A DNA stretch of 64,000 nt, taken from positions 930,001-994,000 of the forward strand of contig NZ_CP006880.1 of the NCBI RefSeq assembly GCF_000816845.1, given 5' to 3'. Positions 55,042-64,000 of this stretch are shown here, one piece after another. Source of the DNA: Rhizobium gallicum bv. gallicum R602sp (GTDB taxonomy: Bacteria; Pseudomonadota; Alphaproteobacteria; Rhizobiales; Rhizobiaceae). How positions within the stretch are numbered: the first letter of the stretch is position 1; every line of letters starts with the position of its first letter. Position numbers and translations under genes: made by a program. The notes beneath the pieces were generated by a model, which was not told the DNA's origin, did no database searches, and saw nothing but the letters and a program-made list of their open reading frames with translations.

Positions 55042-55269
55042 TGGGGCCACATTGTGCGGGTCGTAAGGCCCGCCACATTGTTGTCGCATCGAATGCGCCT
55101 TCGACGAGGGCAGGCAAAATGCTCCTCGCCGACGATCCGGAGCAGGTCAGAAAAGATCGGATGCCTGTGCGGGTCCGTTGGCGCCATATTTTGGAGAGCC
55201 CTTAAAGAGCCGCTTCGTGCGGAGGCCGTACTCTCCGCGACCTTCCTCACCTCTCCAGCACCTGACAGG

Positions 55270-56070
55270 TCATGGCTCAGGCTTCGTGCTCGCGTGTTGG
55301 CTTCGAAACGCTGCCTCTCCAGCGTCCGACACCTCGACCCATTTCTTGTCGGGTATTACGTCTGCAACGTAGCTGTCATGCCAGTTCCACCACTTGTACG
55401 TCGGGGTTTGAGGATAGCCTTCGGGCGAGTCCTCCCAGACCTCCTGCCGGCCCAATGGCGTGACGTCCAGGTAGTTCCACGTGCTTCCCATTTGCTCGTC
55501 GCCGCGATTATTGACGAAGTAGGTGCGGAATACGCGGTCGCCGTCACGGTAGAACACGTTCGTGCCATGCCACTCGTCCACGCCGAAGTCGGCGTCGAAG
55601 CTGTCGGTGAGAGTGAACCACGGCATCTCCCAGCCCATCCGCGCCTTCAGGCGCGCGATGTCGGACTGAGGTGCACGCGAGGCGAAGACGAGCGTGGTGT
55701 CACGCGCGTTCAGATGCGCGACATGGGCGACTTGGTCGGCCACCAGGGAGCAGCCCCGGCACGCGTGGTCGGGCCAACCGAACACGCCCGGCTCGAAGAA
55801 GGCGCGGTAGACGATCAACTGTCGCCGACCATCGAACAGGTCCAGCAGGCTTGCCGTGCCCTTAGGTCCCTCGAACGCATACGCTGTCTCCACGGCCATC
55901 CGCGGCATTCGCCGGCGCTCGGCGGCCAGAGCGTCACGGGCGCGTGCCAGTGCCTTTTCTTTCACAAGCAGCTGCTGGCGGGCCGCCTCCCACGCCTGCG
56001 GCAACACGACCGGTGGAGTGTGCATGCCAGGCTGTCTGCCTTTCTGACCATTTTCAGTTGATCTCGTCAT
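55270..56070 (-). CDS. DUF899 family protein (thioredoxin-like)
   Basis: The 266-residue protein has the DUF899 pattern: an N-terminal helical region (WEAARQQLLVKEKALARARD), RRMPRMAVE, then a thioredoxin-like domain with PDHACRGCSLVADQVAHV where CRGC stands at the redox position. WNYLDVTPLGRQEVWEDSPE and YKWWNWHDSY close it. Function is unknown. The start MTRSTENG at 56070 follows AGGAGA. It stands alone. Confidence 0.87.
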   Translation of the reverse strand: MTRSTENGQKGRQPGMHTPPVVLPQAWEAARQQLLVKEKALARARDALAAERRRMPRMAVETAYAFEGPKGTASLLDLFDGRRQLIVYRAFFEPGVFGWPDHACRGCSLVADQVAHVAHLNARDTTLVFASRAPQSDIARLKARMGWEMPWFTLTDSFDADFGVDEWHGTNVFYRDGDRVFRTYFVNNRGDEQMGSTWNYLDVTPLGRQEVWEDSPEGYPQTPTYKWWNWHDSYVADVIPDKKWVEVSDAGEAAFRSQHASTKPEP

Positions 56071-56338
56071 GGCTTCAAATCTCCTGATCAGGGCGAATTT
56101 CCGCGCCTGCTTGCTGACGTTCGGTTCGCTCGTTGGTGTTCGTGAGATAGTTTGGCACCGGAGAGTGAACAGGGGGAGTAACAAGTGTGACGCTATTGCG
56201 ACGGCGTCGCTGAAGCCGCAATGGGCGCATCGAAGCGCAAACCTCACTGAGATTCTTCGAACGCCGGCGCGTATCAAGCCGCACAATGAATCCACCTCTT
56301 CTCGGACAGCGTGAGCGATCCTTACGGGCATCGCTTTT

Positions 56339-56539
56339 TTAACGACTGAGGAGCCAGAGCATCACCGACAGCAAAATGCTGAAAAGCAGGCCGGTGGTAA
56401 TAGGGATATAAATGGAGAAATTCTCGCGCTCGATAAGAATGTCGCCCGGCAGCCTCCCCAAGCCGATGCGTGCAAGCCACGGCCAGAGAATACCGACCAC
56501 GACGAAAACAAGCCCGACTATGATGAGGACTCTAGACAC
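56339..56539 (-). CDS. DUF2905 small membrane protein
   Basis: The 66-residue protein has two membrane helices (LIIVGLVFVVVGILWPWLAR and ITTGLLFSILLSVMLWLL) separated by the DUF2905 core LGRLPGDILIERENFSIYIP. The start is a GTG at 56539 (V/M-SRVLIIVG), as homologues begin there; the frame stays open further upstream without meaning. Function is unknown. Confidence 0.85.
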   Translation of the reverse strand: MSRVLIIVGLVFVVVGILWPWLARIGLGRLPGDILIERENFSIYIPITTGLLFSILLSVMLWLLSR

Positions 56540-56871
56540 GGCACACGATACTATACGACTTCGCTCGATTAGATGATAACCGAATTTCGGTATAGGCAAC
56601 ACTCTTACGTGGCGGTCATATAACCCAAGACGAGCCCCTGAATATGTTCCAGTGGTTCTTCCAAGGCGGCCGGCGATAAGAGATAAGCGAAGAGGCATCA
56701 AGCGCGTCGATCTGAATGGATCGATCACCTACATGATGCCCCGGAACTGGGACGGCAAAGGAATTCCTGGTGCCGGCTTGCTGCTCGGCGATGCCAAGGA
56801 TGGCAATCGTCAAGGAGGGCACTCAGCCGTTCGCTGTTTTGGTGGGATAGGTCACCGCTTCTAATGACCGC
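56540..56871. other. Intergenic, no gene recognised
   Basis: A plus-strand frame (56652-56864) lacks family resemblance; its middle YMMPRNWDGKGIPGAGLLLG looks protein-like but could not be placed. Confidence 0.35.
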
Positions 56872-57822
56872 TCAGGTCAGGGCGGCAGCTACGACAGCTG
56901 CCGCTTTTCCGCTTTCCCCCGCCATCCCCATCAATGTCGCCAATCGTCGTGCCCTTTCCAGGCAGGCCGGCTGCTGGTCACCAAATCGCTCCGCGTTAAT
57001 TTCCATGATCAGCGTCGTATCCGGAAGGAACGTGAGCTCGCGGAAAATACCCTCCCAAGGAATGTCACCCCAGCCGATCGGCAAGTGGAGATCGCCGATG
57101 CCGAGGGCCGTTGCTTCGGCGGGATGGTAAAAGCGCGTCATGGAATAGGGAAGGCCAAAACTGTCATGGACATGCAGGTGACCGGTTACCGGCGCCATTG
57201 CGCGCAATTCTTCGAGGAAATCGAGATTGCGGTAGGTCGATTCGATATAGGCATGCGAGAAGTCGATAAGCGCAACAACGTTGTCCGAGCCGATAGCCCT
57301 GACAGTCGCGGCCACTTCGCTCGGCGTCTGGCGGTATTGGCCGCTTTCTGTGGTGAATATGTTTTCAAGTGCGATGCGTACGCCGTAGCCCTTCGCGATA
57401 TCGCCCATCTCGGCCAGTGTCTCGCGCTCCATTCGGTCGAGATCGGCGCCATCTTCGCCATCGGCAAGCTGTCCGGCGCCTGAATGATGGACGAGTATGC
57501 CTGCACCAAGCCGGTTGCAGAGTTCGAGCATCGACCGCACGACCTTCTTTTGCAGCTGCAAATGCTCGCGGTCCATGAAGTTGGATAGGATCTGTCCGTG
57601 CAGCGACAATTTCTTGAAAGGATGCTGGCGAACGATGTCGGCGACGCGGCGCGTCCGATCCTCGATGATGCGGCCGCCGCTGATGATTTCCTCGGCATAG
57701 ATGCCGATTTCGCAGGCGTCGGCCCCCGTTTCGGCGATTTCCCGCAGCGAAGCGTCAAGCGCACTGAGGTCGCCCTTGCCGGTCCGGTTGCAAAATCCGA
57801 CGGCGCAAATGATGTCGTTCAT
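56872..57822 (-). CDS. Sugar phosphate isomerase/epimerase family (xylose isomerase-like TIM barrel)
   Basis: The 316-residue protein is an AP-endonuclease-2-like TIM barrel. Metal and catalytic residues are suggested by LSLHGQILSNF, ILVHHSGAG, IALENIFTTESGQYRQTP (Glu), ALIDFSHAYI (Asp-x-x-His), VTGHLHVHDSFG and LIMEINAER (Glu). It is last in a Ugp-like ABC operon, 30 bases after the ATPase. A role in converting the imported polyol or sugar phosphate is inferred from this position. Confidence 0.85.
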   Translation of the reverse strand: MNDIICAVGFCNRTGKGDLSALDASLREIAETGADACEIGIYAEEIISGGRIIEDRTRRVADIVRQHPFKKLSLHGQILSNFMDREHLQLQKKVVRSMLELCNRLGAGILVHHSGAGQLADGEDGADLDRMERETLAEMGDIAKGYGVRIALENIFTTESGQYRQTPSEVAATVRAIGSDNVVALIDFSHAYIESTYRNLDFLEELRAMAPVTGHLHVHDSFGLPYSMTRFYHPAEATALGIGDLHLPIGWGDIPWEGIFRELTFLPDTTLIMEINAERFGDQQPACLERARRLATLMGMAGESGKAAAVVAAALT

Positions 57823-57852
57823 GCGGGTGTTCCTTCTGGGGACTCTCGAAAA

Positions 57853-58983
57853 TCAATGAACAATCGCCAGCGTCGAGGTGGCGGCCGCCTGATGCGGGGA
57901 GCTGGAATTGATCTTCATATCTATCCGCCGCCCGCTTTCGCGCTCGAAGACATGCAGTTGGGACGAGGGTAACTCCAGGCCTACTTGATCGCCTGGACGC
58001 ACGCCCATGCGGTCGCTGATGACGGCTGCAAATGGCTCGCCATCGACCTCGGCATGGGCGACCCGACCGGAGCCAAGTTCCTCGACGAAGTCTATTGTCG
58101 CCCGCACGCCGCTGCCGTCCAGCGAAACGGCACATTGCTCCGGTCGAATGCCGATCGTGACATCTCTTCCGCGCAAGCTGGCCGCAAGCGCAGGGTCGAT
58201 GGGAACCTGCACGCCGCCGAAACGCACCGACCCAGTCTCGACCTCGACGCGTGTATTGAAGAGGTTCATCGCCGGAGAGCCGATGAAGGATGCGACGAAT
58301 ATACTTGCCGGTCGATGATAGATGTCGAGCGGCTGACCGACCTGCTCGACATGCCCCTTATTCATTACCACGAGCTTGTCGGCAAGCGTCATCGCCTCGA
58401 TCTGATCATGGGTGACGAAGACGGATGTTGCCGAAAGACGTTGGTGCAGTTTGCGGATTTCCGCCCGCATGGTCACCCGCAGCTTGGCGTCGAGATTCGA
58501 CAGTGGCTCGTCGAAGAGAAACACCTGTGGCTCACGAACAATGGCGCGCGCCATCGCCACGCGCTGACGCTGGCCGCCGGACAATGCTGCTGGTTTGCGC
58601 GCAAGATACTCCGAAAGCCCGACGATCTTCGCCGTCTCCTCGATGCGCGTTTCGCGCTCCGCTTTTGACACACCGGCTACCTTCAGCGCGTAACCGATAT
58701 TTTGGGCCACGGTCATATGCGGATAAAGCGCATAGTTCTGGAACACCATGGCGCAGCCGCGCTCGCGCGGCTCGAGCCTGTTGACCACGCGACCATTGAT
58801 TGCGATTTCGCCGGCGGTAATCTCCTCAAGTCCAGCGATCATGCGTAGAAGCGTCGACTTTCCGCAGCCAGAGGGACCGAGAATGACGACAAATTCGCCC
58901 GAGGCAAAGGACAGGTCGACGCCGTGCAGCGTCTGGGTCTTACCATAGGACTTGCGCACGGCGCGGATATCGATGTCAGCCAT
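57853..58983 (-). CDS. ugpC: sn-glycerol-3-phosphate-type ABC transporter ATP-binding protein
   Basis: The 376-residue MalK/UgpC-type ATPase has Walker [19 protein letters not shown]-loop [15 protein letters not shown], signature [14 protein letters not shown], Walker [16 protein letters not shown] and a C-terminal TOBE/regulatory domain (about residues 240-370). It energises the permeases encoded by the next two upstream genes. It could also serve other importers of this class, as such ATPases are often shared. Confidence 0.9.
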   Translation of the reverse strand: MADIDIRAVRKSYGKTQTLHGVDLSFASGEFVVILGPSGCGKSTLLRMIAGLEEITAGEIAINGRVVNRLEPRERGCAMVFQNYALYPHMTVAQNIGYALKVAGVSKAERETRIEETAKIVGLSEYLARKPAALSGGQRQRVAMARAIVREPQVFLFDEPLSNLDAKLRVTMRAEIRKLHQRLSATSVFVTHDQIEAMTLADKLVVMNKGHVEQVGQPLDIYHRPASIFVASFIGSPAMNLFNTRVEVETGSVRFGGVQVPIDPALAASLRGRDVTIGIRPEQCAVSLDGSGVRATIDFVEELGSGRVAHAEVDGEPFAAVISDRMGVRPGDQVGLELPSSQLHVFERESGRRIDMKINSSSPHQAAATSTLAIVH

Positions 58984-59013
58984 ATTTGAACCTCGTTTCT
59001 TAAAATCGCCAGG

Positions 59014-59901
59014 TCACTTTTCGGTGGCGACCAGGCCACGGACGAACCAGCGTTGCAGCACCGCAACGACGACGAGCGGCGGCGCCATGATGATGAGTGA
59101 ACCGGCCAGCGTGACATTCCAGTCGGGCAGGCTGTTTTCCGAAGGAAGCAGCGCGCTCAGCGACATCATGGTCGTCTTGTAGGCCGGGTCTGTGATCATC
59201 AGCAGCGGCCAAAGATATTGGTTCCAGCCGTAGACGAACATGATCGTGGTGAGCGCCAACATGTTGGTGCGCGAAAGAGGTATCAGCATGTCGACGAAAA
59301 AGCGCACTGGTCCGGACCCGTCCATGCGGGCGGCTTCGGCGAGCTCATTTGGCAGAGTCATGAAGAATTGCCGGTAAAGGAATGTGCCTGTTGCGGTGGC
59401 AATCAGCGGCAGCGTGAGGCCCGCATAGGAATTCAGCAGGTTCCATTCGACCGATACTTCGATGCCGGTCAGTGCCGAAATCAGTAATCGAAACGGCTGG
59501 AAAAGGTCGGCGGCTACGGCATAGGTCGGCACCACGCGAACTTCGAGCGGTAGCATCAGCGTGATGAACACGATCCAGAAGAAAAAATGCTTGAGTGGCG
59601 TGCGGAAGAACACGATGGCGAAGGCCGTGCAAGCCGAAAGAGCCACTTTGCCGACGGTGACGAAACAGGCCATGATGAAGCTGTTGATCATGGCCGATCC
59701 GAGATTGGCGCGCGACCAGGCAGCGGAGGCGTTTTCGAGGAAGCGGTCCTGGGGAAGGAAATGGAACGGCACGCTGTTGATCTGTTGGAGCGTTTGACTG
59801 GCACCAGCCAGAATGACGAGGAAGGGGCCAATCAGCAGGATAAAACCCAAGACCATCAACAGATAGGTCAGTGCATCAGCAATCGGCGTGCGCTGGATCA
59901 T
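59014..59901 (-). CDS. ugpE: ABC transporter permease, UgpE-like
   Basis: The 295-residue permease has six predicted helices and the EAA motif ELAEAARMDGSGPVRFFVDM, typical of MalG/UgpE proteins. It starts 7 bases after the UgpA-like stop. PQDRFLENASAAWSRANLG in the periplasmic loop is the usual UgpE feature. It pairs with the UgpA-like permease. Confidence 0.88.
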   Translation of the reverse strand: MIQRTPIADALTYLLMVLGFILLIGPFLVILAGASQTLQQINSVPFHFLPQDRFLENASAAWSRANLGSAMINSFIMACFVTVGKVALSACTAFAIVFFRTPLKHFFFWIVFITLMLPLEVRVVPTYAVAADLFQPFRLLISALTGIEVSVEWNLLNSYAGLTLPLIATATGTFLYRQFFMTLPNELAEAARMDGSGPVRFFVDMLIPLSRTNMLALTTIMFVYGWNQYLWPLLMITDPAYKTTMMSLSALLPSENSLPDWNVTLAGSLIIMAPPLVVVAVLQRWFVRGLVATEK

Positions 59902-59908
59902 GACGGGC

Positions 59909-60799
59909 TCACTTATAGTGCACACGCTTCTCGATGAAGCGAAATTGGATGAACGTGAAGACCATGATCAGGCCGATCAGGACGATGCTCTGCGCGGAAG
60001 CGCCAGAGTAGTTGAGCCCCTTGAACGCTTCGTCCACGATGCGAAAAACCATCACCTCCGTGCCGTGATTTGGTCCGCCGCCAGTCGTGCTGTGTACGAT
60101 ACCGAAGGTGTCCGAACCGACGAACCCCTCGGTCATCATGATGACGAGCAGAAAAAACAGCGTCGGCGCCAGCAGCGGAACCTGGATATCGATCGCGCGA
60201 CGGATCGGTCCGGCGCCGTCCATGGCGGCGGCCTCCGTCAGAGAGCGCGGCACGGATTGCAGGCCGGCCAACAGGAAGATGAACGTGTAACCGGTCCATT
60301 TCCAGGCAAAGATGACGATGACGAGGATGAGAGCGTGGGCACCGTATTTTGCCGGGTTCCAGAAATCAGGGAACGCGGCATTGACCGAGGCCATCAGCCC
60401 GCGTTCTGGCGACAGAATGAACCGGAAGGCCATGCCGGCGGCCGGTCCGGCGATTGCATATGGAAGGATATATAGGAACCGGAATAGCCCAGAACCGGGC
60501 AGCCGCCGATCCACTGCAATCGCCAGCACGAGACCGACCAGCATGGTGAAGCAAGTCCCGCAAAGTGCGAAGATGAGGCTGACGGCGACGGAGTTCCAAT
60601 AGAATGGATCGGCGAACACCTCGTCAAAATTCGTCAGTCCGACAAATTCCGCTACCCCGCCAAAAGGAGGCTCAAGTGTGAAAGCCCACTTCATCACCGC
60701 GATTGCCGGCCAGTAGAAGAAGAGAAGGATCAGAAGAATCTGCGGCAGGGCAAAAAGAATCGGCAGCCACCAGCTTTTGAAAACGGCCCGCTTTTCCAT
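59909..60799 (-). CDS. ugpA: ABC transporter permease, UgpA-like
   Basis: The 296-residue permease has six helices starting WWLPILFALPQILLILLFFY and the EAA motif SLTEAAAMDGAGPIRRAIDI. FEPPFGGVAEFVGLTNF-type periplasmic loop after helix 1 fits UgpA/MalF-like proteins. It follows the binding-protein gene after a 12-base-stem hairpin, so its level may be set below that of the binding protein. Confidence 0.88.
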   Translation of the reverse strand: MEKRAVFKSWWLPILFALPQILLILLFFYWPAIAVMKWAFTLEPPFGGVAEFVGLTNFDEVFADPFYWNSVAVSLIFALCGTCFTMLVGLVLAIAVDRRLPGSGLFRFLYILPYAIAGPAAGMAFRFILSPERGLMASVNAAFPDFWNPAKYGAHALILVIVIFAWKWTGYTFIFLLAGLQSVPRSLTEAAAMDGAGPIRRAIDIQVPLLAPTLFFLLVIMMTEGFVGSDTFGIVHSTTGGGPNHGTEVMVFRIVDEAFKGLNYSGASAQSIVLIGLIMVFTFIQFRFIEKRVHYK

Positions 60800-60829
60800 G
60801 GATCAATCAAACCAATAGTACTTCAGGGA

Positions 60830-60863
60830 CAAGAGCCTGCCATAAGCGACGGGCAGGCTCTTG
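60830..60863 (-). other. Intercistronic hairpin between ugpB and ugpA
   Basis: A perfect 12-base stem (CAAGAGCCTGCC / GGCAGGCTCTTG) with a 10-base loop lies in the 74 bases between the binding-protein stop and the permease start. No T run follows, so it is more likely an mRNA-stabilising or partial termination element than a full terminator. Confidence 0.65.
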
Positions 60864-60873
60864 CTGACGAGAC

Positions 60874-62217
60874 TCAGTTCAGCTTCTGACCGGCATAGGT
60901 TTTCTCAAATCGGCGCAGCACGGCGTTGCTTCGATCGGCGGCCTGGTCGAGTTCAGCCTGCACGTCGGCATTCTGCATGAAAATCGCCTCCAGCGCCGTA
61001 GAGACCTCCTTGCGGACCTGGGTGAAACCACCGAGGCGGATACCGCGGGTATTCTGCGAGGTCGGCGTGTAGGTCAGGCTGGCAATTGCGAGCTCGCGGC
61101 CCTTGTAAGGAGCTTTGTCGTAGAAACCGTTGGCCTTCATGGCTTCAAAGCCGGTCTTGGTGACCGGAATGTACCCAGTGACCGTCGACCACCATTGTGC
61201 CATTTCCGGCGTGGCGAGGAAGTTAAGGAAGGCGGCTGCGCCCTTGTACTCGCCTTCCGGACGGCCGGCCATGACCCATAGCGAGGCGCCGCCGACCAGC
61301 GAGTTCTGTCGTTGCGTGCCTTTCCAGACCGGCAGCATCGCAACCTCCCATTTGACACCTTCCGGCAGCGTCTTGCCAATCGTGCCGTGGTCGGCGATCG
61401 AGGTCTGAATCATCTGGCATGTCTGCGAGGCAAACGCGGGGACGATGTCCATCCCGAGCTGTTTCGTTTTGACGACGAACAGCTTCTCGTCGACCATTTT
61501 CTTGAAGAATTTCACATGGTCGACGAATTTGGTCTTGTTGAAGATCAGTTCGGCGTCCAGGCCCTGGTAGCCGTTACCCTTTGTTGCGATCGGCTGGTTG
61601 TGGATGGCGGAAAATTGCTCCATCATCTGCCATGTATCGAAGTTAAAGCCGAGCGGGCAGTCGAAACCCGCCGCCTTCAGCTTGCGGGCGGCTTCCTCGA
61701 CCTCCTCCCAGGTTTCCGGCTTGAAGTCGATGCCCGCCTTCTGGAAAGCGTCGACATTGTAATAGAACATGGCGGTTGAAGAGTTGAACGGGAAGGAATT
61801 CAACTCTCCTCCAGCTGTTGCGTAATAATTGGCGATGCCGCTGAAATAGTTGGTCCAGTCGATCGTGTAGCCGTTGTCGGCCATCAGTTTCTTGGCCGGT
61901 ACGAACGCTCCGGAGAGCATCATGTCGAGCGTTCCGGCGTCGTAGATCTGGGTGACCGCCGGCTGCTTCTTGGCACGATAGGCGGCAATCGTGTTCTGAA
62001 GCGTCGTGTCATAGCTGTTTTGCGAAGTGCAGACGATTTCGTAGTCAGCCTGCATGTCGTTAAACTTTTTGCAGGCGTCTTGCACGCGCTCTCCGAGGTC
62101 GCCCGACAGGCCGTACCAGAATTCGAACTTGGTCTTCTCTGCATGGGCCGGACCAGCACCAAATGCGGTGGCGGCCAGGAGGGACGCCAGAGCTGATTGA
62201 AGAACAGTGAGTCTCAT
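60874..62217 (-). CDS. ugpB: sn-glycerol-3-phosphate-type ABC substrate-binding protein
   Basis: The 447-residue periplasmic protein has a signal peptide (LQSALASLLAATAFGAGPAHA) and closely follows UgpB: TKFEFWYGLSGDLGERVQDA, QIYDAGTLDMMLSGAFVP, SFPFNSSTAMFYYNVDAFQK, LVGGASLWVMAG and GYIPVTKTGFEAM. In Ugp systems it binds glycerol-3-phosphate or glycerophosphodiesters. The ATG at 62217 follows AAGGAGC; the longer open frame upstream to 62850 is not coding. The neighbouring TIM-barrel gene replaces the usual ugpQ phosphodiesterase, so the ligand may differ. Confidence 0.88.
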   Translation of the reverse strand: MRLTVLQSALASLLAATAFGAGPAHAEKTKFEFWYGLSGDLGERVQDACKKFNDMQADYEIVCTSQNSYDTTLQNTIAAYRAKKQPAVTQIYDAGTLDMMLSGAFVPAKKLMADNGYTIDWTNYFSGIANYYATAGGELNSFPFNSSTAMFYYNVDAFQKAGIDFKPETWEEVEEAARKLKAAGFDCPLGFNFDTWQMMEQFSAIHNQPIATKGNGYQGLDAELIFNKTKFVDHVKFFKKMVDEKLFVVKTKQLGMDIVPAFASQTCQMIQTSIADHGTIGKTLPEGVKWEVAMLPVWKGTQRQNSLVGGASLWVMAGRPEGEYKGAAAFLNFLATPEMAQWWSTVTGYIPVTKTGFEAMKANGFYDKAPYKGRELAIASLTYTPTSQNTRGIRLGGFTQVRKEVSTALEAIFMQNADVQAELDQAADRSNAVLRRFEKTYAGQKLN

Positions 62218-62995
62218 CGAAAATGCTCCTTGAACGGATAAAGATGACCGCTGGCGCCTTGGTGGCCATGGTTCGTTCGCTGCTTCAGCTAGCAGTCCAA
62301 TGTGACAGTCAGCGTTAACTTCCGTGAAACTTAAATGACGAAACGTGCAATTCCGTTCACCGCGCCGAGAGCCGTTCATACGCGCGCGCGACTGAGGAAT
62401 TTCAGGCCGAAACCCGCTTGCGGCTTGCTGGCCCGGACGATCGCACCGTGATGAGTGGATTGGTACAGGCGCTCGCAAATGTGATGCAAAACCGGCTGTG
62501 TTGGCGAGTGACGACCGGTTGTTCCGGCGATCTGCTGGTTGCCGGCCAGTGGGTTTGTCACCTTCACGAAACCTGCCGTCCTTCCAGGCAGTCTTGGAAC
62601 GTGCTCGGGAAGAGCCTTCCGCTCTCTTCGAGGAGCGTGAAGCGGGCCACCACGTGAAATGCTTGGAGCTCTTAGTTGACGGGTTTAAAGGCGGCCACAG
62701 CATAGCCGCGACCGGTTGCGCCGAGTTCCTTGCAGGTGGCGTCGCACCGGTTTGTTTGCCCGAGAGCATGGGTGCGCAGAACACAGGTGAAGTCGAGGCA
62801 GGCGCCAGGGAGCCATATCGGACTAAAGTCTGATATTGCGTTGGCGTCACAGTTTGGCCCGATTCCCACGAATTTTTAGGAAGCGCTTTGATACTTCGAT
62901 CCGCCTCATCGGGAACGGAATAATAGCAGCAGGCTGCAGGACTGCAGCCGGGCGTTGCTTCGGCGACGAGGGGCCCACGAGACTGAGGGGGATAG
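62218..62995. other. Intergenic, no gene recognised
   Basis: This 778-base stretch must hold the ugp promoter (near 62230-62350). Open frames on both strands between 62370 and 62850 have no family match, although plus 62571-62760 reads protein-like and could be a remnant. Confidence 0.35.
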
Positions 62996-64000
62996 ATGTT
63001 TCATGCACGCGATCGGCAACTGGATGGTCTTCGGACTTTTGCCATTTCAATGGTGCTGTACGACCATTTCTTGGCAGCCGAAGGATCAGTTTTGGGCCAT
63101 CTGGGCGTACGACTGTTCTTTGTACTCAGCGGCTTTTTGATAACGCGGCTTCTCTTGGAAGCGCGCTCGGCAATCCAGTATGAGCCAGTAAATGCGCTGA
63201 AATCGTTCTATCTTCGCCGCGCACTTCGGATATTTCCCCCGTACTTCGCAGTCCTAGGCTTCGTCTGGCTTGTCGACCTTGAAGGCGCTCGGGGCAACCT
63301 CAAATGGCACGCGCTCTATCTCTCAAATTTCTGGTATGCCCTTCGTGATGAATGGACGCCGTGGGTGTTGTGTCATACCTGGAGCCTAAGCATCGAGGAG
63401 CAGTTTTACGTCGCTTGGCCGCTGGTCATCCTGTTCGCGCCGCGCCGGTTTATCGCACCGATTTGCATCGCCGTCGTCACATTTTCGCTTGCGTATCGTT
63501 TCTACTGGCCACTGACAGGCACACCATCTCTCGCGCGTGACCTTCTTCCTCCAGCGTCGATGGATGCGCTCGTCGCAGGCGCGCTCCTCGCAGTCCATCG
63601 AAGCAGAACCGACGTCTGGCCACAATGGATACGGCTAAGCTGGGTTCCCTTGACTGGCGCCGCCGTCATTTTCCTCTGGCTGAAATCAGCCGCCATGCCG
63701 CCGGCGCTTGAATGGCTGGCATGGATCGGTCGCGAGCTTTCTCCCCTCGCACCGTTCGTATTGTTGGTTGGATGTTGTTCGTCAGGCCTGCGAGGCGCCT
63801 TCGGCCGCCTGTTGGAGCTCCCGCTGATTGTCGCCATCGGGCGCGTAAGCTACGGCATTTATCTTTTCCATCCAATTGTCCTTTCGCTGATCGTCAAGGC
63901 TCAACCCTGGATTCCGGTGAATGTCTCAGAACAGGGTCCTTCACGTTTTGTGGTTGGAACAACAGCCACCTTGATGGTCGCTTCAATCTCTTGGCTGGCT
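62996..64000 (+). CDS. Acyltransferase 3 family membrane protein, partial (runs off the window)
   Basis: The frame is open from the ATG at 62996 (GAGGGGG upstream) to the window edge, 335 residues without a stop. It has the acyltransferase 3 (OafA/NodX-like) start RQLDGLRTFAISMVLYDHF and FFVLSGFLITRLLLEAR. RRALRIFPPYFAVLGFVW, TWSLSIEEQFYVAWPLVIL and IGRVSYGIYLFHPIVLSL follow, with about nine membrane helices so far. Such enzymes acetylate or otherwise acylate surface polysaccharides, lipopolysaccharide or Nod factors; the target here is unknown. Confidence 0.88.
   Translation, partial: MFHARDRQLDGLRTFAISMVLYDHFLAAEGSVLGHLGVRLFFVLSGFLITRLLLEARSAIQYEPVNALKSFYLRRALRIFPPYFAVLGFVWLVDLEGARGNLKWHALYLSNFWYALRDEWTPWVLCHTWSLSIEEQFYVAWPLVILFAPRRFIAPICIAVVTFSLAYRFYWPLTGTPSLARDLLPPASMDALVAGALLAVHRSRTDVWPQWIRLSWVPLTGAAVIFLWLKSAAMPPALEWLAWIGRELSPLAPFVLLVGCCSSGLRGAFGRLLELPLIVAIGRVSYGIYLFHPIVLSLIVKAQPWIPVNVSEQGPSRFVVGTTATLMVASISWLA

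Noticed and set aside
62218..62850. Upstream extension of the UgpB frame
   Set aside because: The signal peptide and AAGGAGC ribosome-binding site set the start at 62217; the extension is low-complexity and would bury the signal peptide.

Overview
The window looks like an accessory replicon or chromosomal accessory region of an alpha-proteobacterium of the Rhizobiales, most likely Rhizobium or a close relative. The evidence is the gene content: an AraC-type pobR beside pobA, pcaR/pcaIJF, TGA-N9-TCA iron operators of the RirA type, GGAAC-N16/17-nnTT promoters of the EcfG/RpoE2 general stress sigma factor, two Ku genes, DUF2934 and DUF3175 proteins, and Ugp-type sugar transport. Genus is inferred from these families, not from a marker gene. 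No rRNA, tRNA, CRISPR array, replication gene or intact insertion sequence was seen.

Layout. 0-5.4 kb: small envelope proteins, a GlxA-type regulator, a methyltransferase, and two broken genes (a DUF2380 protein and a ROK-family tail). 5.4-11.2 kb: lower 4-hydroxybenzoate / beta-ketoadipate pathway (pobA, pobR, pcaR-type regulator, pcaIJF), then an SDR. 12-17.7 kb: glgX and topoisomerase IB, a PfpI protease, a cupin and an HtrA-like protease. 18.3-29.1 kb: an iron-regulated siderophore locus. 29.2-32 kb: a broken L,D-transpeptidase and a YcbK-type peptidase. 32.5-47.6 kb: a stress and DNA-repair island (two Ku proteins, a deleted LigD, UdgX, formaldehyde dehydrogenase, GST, hybrid histidine kinase, TreZ, phospholipase D family protein, small stress proteins). 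48.2-53.4 kb: an ABC transporter, the scar of a xoxF-xoxG methanol oxidation locus, and glutathione-dependent formaldehyde oxidation. 53.7-64 kb: an MHS transporter, DUF899 and DUF2905 proteins, a Ugp-like ABC operon with a TIM-barrel isomerase, and the start of an acyltransferase.

The most notable system is the siderophore locus. Seven minus-strand genes from 29.04 to 20.81 kb abut or overlap by 1-4 bases: an SbnI-like serine kinase, an SbnH-like PLP decarboxylase, an SbnA-like PLP synthase, an opine dehydrogenase (not SbnB), one IucA/IucC synthetase, an MFS exporter and a periplasmic binding protein. A TonB-dependent receptor converges on them. This set does not fit staphyloferrin B, but it matches step by step a retrosynthesis of rhizobactin, the lysine / ethylenediamine / alanine / malate siderophore described from Rhizobium. 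Both transcription units carry a TGA-N9-TCA box.

The second theme is general stress control: several genes between 12 and 43 kb, mostly repair, carbohydrate and small stress proteins, are each preceded by a GGAAC-N16/17-nnTT promoter, suggesting one EcfG regulon spread over the region.
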